64,000 nt of DNA from Gemmatimonadota bacterium (GTDB lineage Bacteria; Gemmatimonadota; Gemmatimonadetes; Gemmatimonadales; GWC2-71-9), in assembly GCA_029863245.1 (NCBI GenBank), contig JAOTVV010000003.1, positions 175,359 through 239,358 of the forward strand, written 5' to 3'. Positions 57,536 to 64,000 of the stretch are shown here, piece by piece; positions within the stretch are counted from its first letter, which is position 1; every line of letters starts with the position of its first letter. The position numbers and the translations under genes were made by a program. The notes under the pieces are model-generated. The model was not told where the DNA came from, did not search any database, and saw only the letters and a program-made list of their open reading frames with translations.

Positions 57536-58644
57536 GGAGTCACTCCGTGCGAGACGGGTATCTCGTCAAGGAGCAACTCGTCGAGCTGCCCCTCGTGAAA
57601 GAGATCCACAAATGCGGCCACCACGTAGGGATCGAAGTGCGTGCCGCTGCGACGCTCGATCTCTGCCACGGCTTCGGCGAGTGACCAGGCCTCTTTGTAC
57701 GGCCTCACATGGGTCAACGCATCATACACATCCGCCACCGCCACGAGCCGACCCGAGATGGGAATGGCCTCCCTCTGCAACCCTGAGGGATAACCGGACC
57801 CGTCCCACCACTCGTGATGCGTGAGGGCGATCTCCCGTCCCATACCGAGCAGGGCCACCCGGCTGCCGGACAAGATCTCGGCCCCGATCACCGTGTGCGA
57901 ATGCATGGCCTCGGTGTCGGCCCGGTTTAGGGAGCCCTTCTTGAGCAGCACGGCGTCGGGCACGCCGATCTTCCCGACGTCGTGGAGCGGGGCCGCCCGC
58001 CGGATCAACTCCACCTGGTCGGGCGGCAGCCCCAGCCGCTCCGCCAGCAGGGCCGCGGTCCGAGCCACGCGCCGCGTGTGGAGGCCGGTGGCGTCGTCCC
58101 GGAACTCCGCGGCCCGAGCGAGCCGCTCCAGGATTTCGGCGCGCGCCTCCTCCAGTTCGTTGGTGCGCTTGAGCAGCTCGACCGTGCGCTCCGTCACCCG
58201 CTGCTCGAGCAGCTGGTTGTGCTCGCGCAAGGAACAGTGCAGCAAGCGGGTTTCCAGCAGATTGCGAACCCGCAGTCGGACTTCGACCGTCCCGAACGGT
58301 TTGGTCAGGAAATCGTTGGCGCCGTTCGACAACGCGCGTTGTTTGGTGGGCGTGCTCCCGTCCGACGTGAGCACGAGCACCGGCAGGTACTCGTCATCGG
58401 GAACCACCTCTTTGAGCTGCTCCAACACCTGGTGCCCGTCGAGGTACGGCATCTTGATATCGAGCAGGATCACGTCCGGCTGGAACGTGCGGTACAGATC
58501 GACCACCTGGCGCGGGTCGGTGGTGCTCTCGATGCACGTGTAGCCGACCGTGCCGAGGATCTGCTGCAACAGCCGGATGTTCGGCTCCTCGTCGTCGACG
58601 ATGAGGATCCGCGCGTCTTGTGAGGGTCGGTCCGATAGAGCCAC
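57532..58644 (-). CDS. Response regulator with HD-GYP phosphodiesterase domain
   Basis: ILIVDDEEPNIRLLQ, ILLDIKMPYLDG; HDVGKIGVPDAVL, HHEWWDGSGYPSGL. Confidence 0.95.
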   Translation of the reverse strand: MALSDRPSQDARILIVDDEEPNIRLLQQILGTVGYTCIESTTDPRQVVDLYRTFQPDVILLDIKMPYLDGHQVLEQLKEVVPDDEYLPVLVLTSDGSTPTKQRALSNGANDFLTKPFGTVEVRLRVRNLLETRLLHCSLREHNQLLEQRVTERTVELLKRTNELEEARAEILERLARAAEFRDDATGLHTRRVARTAALLAERLGLPPDQVELIRRAAPLHDVGKIGVPDAVLLKKGSLNRADTEAMHSHTVIGAEILSGSRVALLGMGREIALTHHEWWDGSGYPSGLQREAIPISGRLVAVADVYDALTHVRPYKEAWSLAEAVAEIERRSGTHFDPYVVAAFVDLFHEGQLDELLLDEIPVSHGVTP

Positions 58645-58852
58645 GCCAGCCTCCCTCGAACACTACATCGAGAACGATCGTCCCGTAACATCTGGAAATG
58701 AGACGCACGAATCACGCCGCTAACGGTGATATGGGCCATCCGCCGTCACGACGTCGAAATGCCCCGCGCCATCACCCCGGTGGGAGGCGGAGAACCCGTG
58801 GCGGGTATCGGTTTGGGACCTAATCTGGTAACACCCAACGGGATCGGCACTC

Positions 58853-58868
58853 TGTGATCTGGATCACA
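58853..58868 (+). promoter_or_regulatory. CRP/FNR-family-like operator
   Basis: TGTGATCTGGATCACA: 7-bp inverted repeat matching TGTGA-N6-TCACA, 154 bp upstream of the deaminase ATG. Confidence 0.55.
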
Positions 58869-59022
58869 TATCGGGCTTGGGGGAAGAGTGGGGGATCGGC
58901 CCGAATCGCCCGGGCAGGAACGCCGCGGCATCCTGGCCGGGTTTGACAGATGCTCCCGAATCTCCATTGTTGGTTCCGGACATCTCTGGGCCATCCCCAC
59001 ACTCGGACGTGATCGGCTGGCA

Positions 59023-59592
59023 ATGACGCTTCCCGAAATCCGCATCGCCTACCCGCCATGGGTCGACTCGACCGTCGAGTGGGAAGGCGTGTACCCGGAG
59101 GTCGAGGACCGCATGCGGCTCGCGATCGCGCTGTCACGCGAGAACGTGGCGCGCGAGACCGGTGGCCCGTTCGGCGCCGCGGTGTTCGAGCGCGATTCGG
59201 GCCGGTTGGTGGCCGTGGGAATGAATCTGGTGGTACCGCGGTCCAACTCGGTGCTGCACGCGGAAGTCGTGGCCTGCATGATGGCCCAGGCTCGGCTCGG
59301 TCACTTTTCGCTCGGCCTTCCCGAGCTGCCCGCCCACGAGCTGGTGTCGTCGTGCGACCCCTGCGCCATGTGCCTCGGTGCCACGCTGTGGTCCGGCGTG
59401 CGGCGGCTGGTGTGCGGCGCCTCGGGCGACGATGCCAAACGGCTCGGATTCGACGAGGGGCCGGTGTTCCCGGAATCGTACCGCTACCTGGAAGCGCGGA
59501 ACGTCGAAGTCGTCCGCGGCGTGCTGCGCCACGAAGCCGCCGCCGTCCTCGATTTCTACCGCACAAGCGGCGGCCCGATCTACAACGGGTAG
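59023..59592 (+). CDS. Nucleoside/guanine deaminase-like CMP-dCMP deaminase family protein
   Basis: HAEVVACMMAQ and SSCDPCAMCLGATLWSGV zinc-binding motifs. Confidence 0.9.
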   Translation: MTLPEIRIAYPPWVDSTVEWEGVYPEVEDRMRLAIALSRENVARETGGPFGAAVFERDSGRLVAVGMNLVVPRSNSVLHAEVVACMMAQARLGHFSLGLPELPAHELVSSCDPCAMCLGATLWSGVRRLVCGASGDDAKRLGFDEGPVFPESYRYLEARNVEVVRGVLRHEAAAVLDFYRTSGGPIYNG

Positions 59593-59644
59593 GCGCCTCG
59601 CTTGCCCCGAGGACCTGGCCGGTAGCATCCTTCATGCTGCGGCT

Positions 59645-62305
59645 ATGCCGGACGTCTCCTTCACGCTGAACGGCCGACCCACGACGGTCACCTACGAGGA
59701 CGGTATGCACTTCCTCGAGGTGCTTCGGGACGTGTGCGGCGTCACCTCACCCAAAGACGGCTGCGCACCCCAGGGCTATTGCGGTTGCTGTACCGTCCTC
59801 ATGAACGGTCGGCCGGTGCTGGCGTGCCTGCGGAAGCCCGAGCAGATGGACGGCAAGGAGGTCACGACGCTCGAGGGACTGCCCGAGGCGAAGCGGCACG
59901 CGTTATCCGAAGCGTTCGTGCGGGAAGGCGCCATCCAGTGCGGCTACTGCATTCCCGGAATCGTCGCGCGGGCGTCGGCGCTGCTTGAAGGCGATAGAGC
60001 GGACGATGCCGACACCGTCCGGAAGGCGCTGAGCGGCCACCTTTGCCGGTGCACGGGCTACAGCCGCATCGTCGACGCGGTGCAGACGGCAGCCCAGCTG
60101 CTGAACGGTGGTGCGGGAATCGACTCGGCGGCACCGCGCCGCCCGCACTTCTTCGGCGAAGGCTACGGGCTCCACCGGGCATCCGTGTGCCGCAGCGCAA
60201 CCGGTGTGGGAAGCTCGTCGACCCGATACCGTGGGTGCGATCACGCGCTGGGCGACAAGCCCTACGTGGCGGACATGCGCGTGGACGACATGCTCCACGG
60301 TGCGGTCGTTCTGAGCGAGCATCCCCGAGCGAAGATCCTTGGGATCGACGCAGATCCCGCGCTCCGCATGCCGGGCGTGGTGCGCGTGATCACCGCGGAC
60401 GACGTTCCGGAGGATCGGTTCGTGGGACTGATCGTGCCCGACTGGCCGGTGCTCGTGGCAACCGGTGAGACGACGCGTTGTGTGGGAGACGTGCTGGCCG
60501 TGGTCGTTGCCGACACGCAGTACCATGCGCGTCGCGCAGCAAACGCCGTGCGGGTCACGTACGATGTGCTGGACCCCATCACGAGCCCTGAAGCGGCGCT
60601 CGTGCCCGACGCTCCCCCGATCCATCCGTCCGGCAACCTGCTGGAGGTGAGCGGGTTCCGGCGTGGCGACGTGGATGCGGCGCTCGCCACATCGGCCCAC
60701 GTAATCGAGCAAACGTTTTCCACCCAGCGTATCGAGCATGCGTTCCTCGAGCCGGAGGCGTGTCTCGCCGTCCCGACGGGGAACGGCCTGAAGGTGTACT
60801 CGCAGGGGCAGGGCGTACACGATGATCAGCTCCAGATTGCCCGAATCTTGGGGGTCGAGAAGGCACGCATCGAAGTGGAGCTGGTCACCAACGGTGGGGC
60901 GTTCGGCGGAAAAGAGGATCTCTCCGTTCAGGGACACGCGGCTCTTGCCGCACACGTCATCGGCCGGCCCGTTCAGATCGTCCTCACGCGGGAGCAGTCG
61001 ATACGCATGCACCCCAAGCGCCATCCGATCAGCCTGCACTACACCGTAGGGGCCGACGCCGATGGGCATCTCACCGCTGTCCGCGCCGGCATCGTGGGCG
61101 ACACCGGGGCCTACGCGTCGGTCGGGATGAAGGTGCTGGAGCGTGCGGCGGGGCACTCCTGCGGGCCGTATCGGGTGCCCAATGTGGACATCGAGGCCCG
61201 CACGGTCTACACCAACAACCCGCCGAGCGGCGCCATGCGCGGCTTTGGTGCCAACCAGGCCGCCTTCGCCATCGAGGGTGTGATGGACATGCTGGCGGAG
61301 CGCGTGGGGGTCGACGGCTACGACATCCGGGACCGAAACCTCCTTGGTCCCGGTGACCGGTTCGCGACCGGGCAGATCATGACCGAGAGCTGTGGGGTGC
61401 GCCAGACGCTCGAGGCGGTCAGGGGCGTCTACAAGAGCGCCCGGTTTGCCGGCATCGCGTGCGGGATCAAGAACACAGGCATCGGCAACGGACAGGACGA
61501 TTCCGGGCGCGTGGTCCTCCGGGTGCTCGACGGCGGTACGCTCGAGATCCTCACCGGCTACACCGACATGGGACAGGGGCTCTTCACCGTCCTGTGCCAG
61601 ACGGTGAGCGAGGAAACCGGTCTCGATCCGGCGATCATGCGGGTCCGCACGGTGAGCTACGACGACACGGTGTGCGGCATGACCACCGCGTCACGGGCGA
61701 CCGCGCTCGGCACGGCTGCCGGTCGGATCGCCGCCCGGAAGCTCGCGGCCGACCTGGTGGCTGCTCCCATGGCGCGTCTTGCGGGCCGGGAATACCAGGG
61801 CGAGTACGTCTGTGACTTCACCACCAAGCCGGGCGCCGACGTCGACGACCCCAAGACGCATCTCACGTTCGGGTACGCGACGCAGGTGGTGATACTCGAC
61901 GACGAGGGCCGGCTCGACCGGGTGGTCGCCGCGCACGACGTCGGCCGGGCGATCAATCCCCTCCAGTGCGCAGGACAGATCGAGGGATCGGTCCACATGG
62001 GGCTCGGTTATGCGCTCTCCGAGGATCTGCCGTGCACGGATGGAAAGCCGGACTCTCTGCTGCTGCGAGATCTCGGGATCCTCAAGGCCAAGGAAACACC
62101 GGAGATCGACGTCATTCTGGTGGAGGTCCCGGACGAGATCGGCGGCTACGGCGCCAAAGGTGTCGGTGAGATTGGGCTCGTGCCGACGGCCGGTGCGGTG
62201 GCTGCGGCGCTTCATGCGTACGACGGGATCCGTCGGTTCCGGTTGCCTATGACCGACGCGCCGGCGGCAGCCGCGTCCGTCCCCAAGGGGCGACGGCCAA
62301 CGTGA
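59645..62305 (+). CDS. Molybdopterin hydroxylase (xanthine dehydrogenase-like; fused [2Fe-2S] and catalytic domains)
   Basis: CAPQGYCGCCTVLMNG, QCGYCIPGIVARASALL, GHLCRCTGYSRIVDAV; GGAFGGKEDLSVQGHAAL; GYGAKGVGEIGLVPTAGAV. Confidence 0.93.
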   Translation: MPDVSFTLNGRPTTVTYEDGMHFLEVLRDVCGVTSPKDGCAPQGYCGCCTVLMNGRPVLACLRKPEQMDGKEVTTLEGLPEAKRHALSEAFVREGAIQCGYCIPGIVARASALLEGDRADDADTVRKALSGHLCRCTGYSRIVDAVQTAAQLLNGGAGIDSAAPRRPHFFGEGYGLHRASVCRSATGVGSSSTRYRGCDHALGDKPYVADMRVDDMLHGAVVLSEHPRAKILGIDADPALRMPGVVRVITADDVPEDRFVGLIVPDWPVLVATGETTRCVGDVLAVVVADTQYHARRAANAVRVTYDVLDPITSPEAALVPDAPPIHPSGNLLEVSGFRRGDVDAALATSAHVIEQTFSTQRIEHAFLEPEACLAVPTGNGLKVYSQGQGVHDDQLQIARILGVEKARIEVELVTNGGAFGGKEDLSVQGHAALAAHVIGRPVQIVLTREQSIRMHPKRHPISLHYTVGADADGHLTAVRAGIVGDTGAYASVGMKVLERAAGHSCGPYRVPNVDIEARTVYTNNPPSGAMRGFGANQAAFAIEGVMDMLAERVGVDGYDIRDRNLLGPGDRFATGQIMTESCGVRQTLEAVRGVYKSARFAGIACGIKNTGIGNGQDDSGRVVLRVLDGGTLEILTGYTDMGQGLFTVLCQTVSEETGLDPAIMRVRTVSYDDTVCGMTTASRATALGTAAGRIAARKLAADLVAAPMARLAGREYQGEYVCDFTTKPGADVDDPKTHLTFGYATQVVILDDEGRLDRVVAAHDVGRAINPLQCAGQIEGSVHMGLGYALSEDLPCTDGKPDSLLLRDLGILKAKETPEIDVILVEVPDEIGGYGAKGVGEIGLVPTAGAVAAALHAYDGIRRFRLPMTDAPAAAASVPKGRRPT

Positions 62306-62351
62306 GGTGTCGACGCGGTAGGGGACGCCCGGGTCGGGTGGAGGAGGTCTC

Positions 62352-64000
62352 ATAGCCGAGCTCGTCCCGATCCCGTTCCCGGATCTGGTGCGACGCATGC
62401 GGCGCGAGCCCGCAGCGTGCCAGGCCATCTTCGATCTTCCCGTCCGCAAGTGGTTCGTTCCGGATCCCGAACTCGATTTCAGCGCCGTGCACTTCGGCCG
62501 CCGCGCCGCCACCCCGATTGGGCCGGCGGCCGGACCGCATACTCAACTGGCGCAGAACATCGTCCTCGCCTGGCTCGCGGGGAGCCGCATCATCGAGCTC
62601 AAGACCGTGCAGGTAAACGATCGGCTCACGATTCCGCGTCCCTGCATCCACGTCCCGAACGTCGGACTCAACGTGGAGTGGTCGCAGGAACTGCTGGTGG
62701 AACAGTCGGCGCTGGAGTACGCCAAGGCCGCGTATCTCATCGCCATCCTCAAGAGCACGCGGGCATTTGGTGTGCTGGATGCCGCGTCGGAGGCCGATCT
62801 CGATACGATCTTCGACATCAGCGTCGGGTACGACCTCGATGGCATCCGATCGTCGAAGGTGACGCGATTCCTCGACGCGCTCAGACACCCCGAGCCACTG
62901 TACGACGAGCTACGGGGTCAATTGACCGGGGATCTCGCAGCGTATCGCGAGGTGCCGCTGCCGGCCCCCATCTCGGATTGCGTCACTCTCTCGACCTTTC
63001 ACGGCTGCCCAGCCGATCAGATCGAGGCGATCGCCCGATACCTGCTCGAGGGCCGCGGGCTCCACACGATCATCAAGCTCAACCCTACGCTGCTGGGCTT
63101 TCACGAAGTCCGGCACATCCTGCACGAGCAACTCGGGTACACGCAGTTCTCGCTGCGCTACGAGGCGTTCGAGCAGGACCTGCAATACGCCGAATGTCTC
63201 GACATCCTGTGGAGCCTCAGGGAGGTGGCGGAACGGCGCGGCTCCACGATTGGAGCGAAGTTCACCAACACCCTCGTCGTGGCCAACGAATCAGCCGTGT
63301 TTCCGGCGCAGGCGGATCCCTATATGTATCTCTCCGGGCCGCCGCTGCACGTGATCTCGATGAATCTGATGCAGCGGGTGCGGGAGGACGTGGGGTTCGA
63401 GTTCCCGGTGTCGTTTTCGGCGGGCATCGATGCCCGCAATGTGGCGGCCGCGGTCGCCTGCGGGATGGTGCCAGTTACCACGTGTACGGACCTGCTGCGT
63501 CAGGGCGGGTATGGCCGCCTGCCGGCATATCTGCGCGGGCTGAGTAGGGAGATGGAGCGTGTCGGCGTCACGAGCCGGGAGGCGTACGTGCTCTCGGCAT
63601 TTGGCAACGCCGTTCCGGCCGCGCGTGAGGCCATGGAGCAGGTGGATGCGAGCGGCGCTCTGTGGGAACGGGAGGGCAGGCGGGTCGGGCAGATCGCAGC
63701 CGAGCGACCCGACGACATGCCAGGGCTGCTGCGGGAGCTTGCCGCGGCGGAAGGTGTCGATGCCGACGCGCTGGTGCTCTCGGCGACGCGCATCGCCGGC
63801 CGGCTGAACGGTCGAAACATAGTGCCGGTACTGGCCAACGAGCCACGCTACCACGCGGAGTCCAACGCCAAGGCCCCGCGACAGATCGACAGCACCCTCG
63901 CGCTCTACGATTGCATCAACTGCGATCTCTGCATTGCCGCGTGTCCCAACGATGCCATCTTCGCCTACGAGGCAACGCCTCGCGACGTGTCGACCGTGCG
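62352..64000 (+). CDS. YgfK-like putative selenate-reductase/oxidoreductase Fe-S subunit (runs off the window; absent from the ORF track)
   Basis: Open frame ELVPIPFPDLVRRMRREP...PIGPAAGPHTQLAQNIVLAWLAGSRIIELKTVQ...CVTLSTFHGCPADQIEAIARYLLEGRGLHTIIKLNPTLLG...CINCDLCIAACPNDAIF to the window end. Start uncertain (62352-62397). Confidence 0.88.
   Translation, partial: MAELVPIPFPDLVRRMRREPAACQAIFDLPVRKWFVPDPELDFSAVHFGRRAATPIGPAAGPHTQLAQNIVLAWLAGSRIIELKTVQVNDRLTIPRPCIHVPNVGLNVEWSQELLVEQSALEYAKAAYLIAILKSTRAFGVLDAASEADLDTIFDISVGYDLDGIRSSKVTRFLDALRHPEPLYDELRGQLTGDLAAYREVPLPAPISDCVTLSTFHGCPADQIEAIARYLLEGRGLHTIIKLNPTLLGFHEVRHILHEQLGYTQFSLRYEAFEQDLQYAECLDILWSLREVAERRGSTIGAKFTNTLVVANESAVFPAQADPYMYLSGPPLHVISMNLMQRVREDVGFEFPVSFSAGIDARNVAAAVACGMVPVTTCTDLLRQGGYGRLPAYLRGLSREMERVGVTSREAYVLSAFGNAVPAAREAMEQVDASGALWEREGRRVGQIAAERPDDMPGLLRELAAAEGVDADALVLSATRIAGRLNGRNIVPVLANEPRYHAESNAKAPRQIDSTLALYDCINCDLCIAACPNDAIFAYEATPRDVSTV

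Noticed and set aside
62417-63547. ORF-track call on + strand (376 aa)
   Set aside because: Wrong frame; the YgfK-like frame starting near 62352 is open to the window end and carries Fe-S motifs.

Overview
GC-rich bacterial chromosome window, about 64 kb. Composition and gene families suggest a Gemmatimonadota-like soil or groundwater bacterium, but this is inference. From left to right: (1) the tail of a [NiFe]-hydrogenase operon (small subunit end, large subunit) with four embedded two-component genes, a maturation protease and hypB-F-C-D-E. hypB has an N-terminus that appears to be built from a rearrangement junction. (2) An accessory tract at 11.6-18.8 kb with truncated genes, a 45-bp direct repeat flanking an FG-GAP/ASPIC-UnbV lipoprotein, and two copies of a hairpin-rich repeat flanking a Ser/Thr kinase-TPR gene. 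(3) A decaying amino-sugar / GMC-gluconate-dehydrogenase type cluster. (4) A TPR + ASPIC/UnbV + membrane multiheme cytochrome operon. (5) An alpha-glucan utilisation cluster (amylase remnant, malQ, MFS, two GH13, SSS symporter, and a CBM20-esterase chimera). (6) A 43.6-55.4 kb accessory tract with two paralogous loci. Each starts with a short RiPP-precursor-like peptide ending in LTDLTLQTGSPIGG..GSTVF, followed by a homologous secreted Ig-like lipoprotein. One locus carries an M8-like metalloprotease domain. The other carries cohesin-like domains and a subtilase with a C-terminal dockerin. Deletion remnants, a 237-bp inverted repeat and octamer arrays surround them. This is the best candidate for an undescribed system. 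(7) A sensor kinase/HD-GYP regulator cluster. (8) A purine-catabolism-like operon (deaminase, Mo-hydroxylase, YgfK-like) preceded by a TGTGA-N6-TCACA palindrome. No CRISPR, rRNA or intact transposase/integrase was recognised. All homology calls come from reading motifs, with no database searches.
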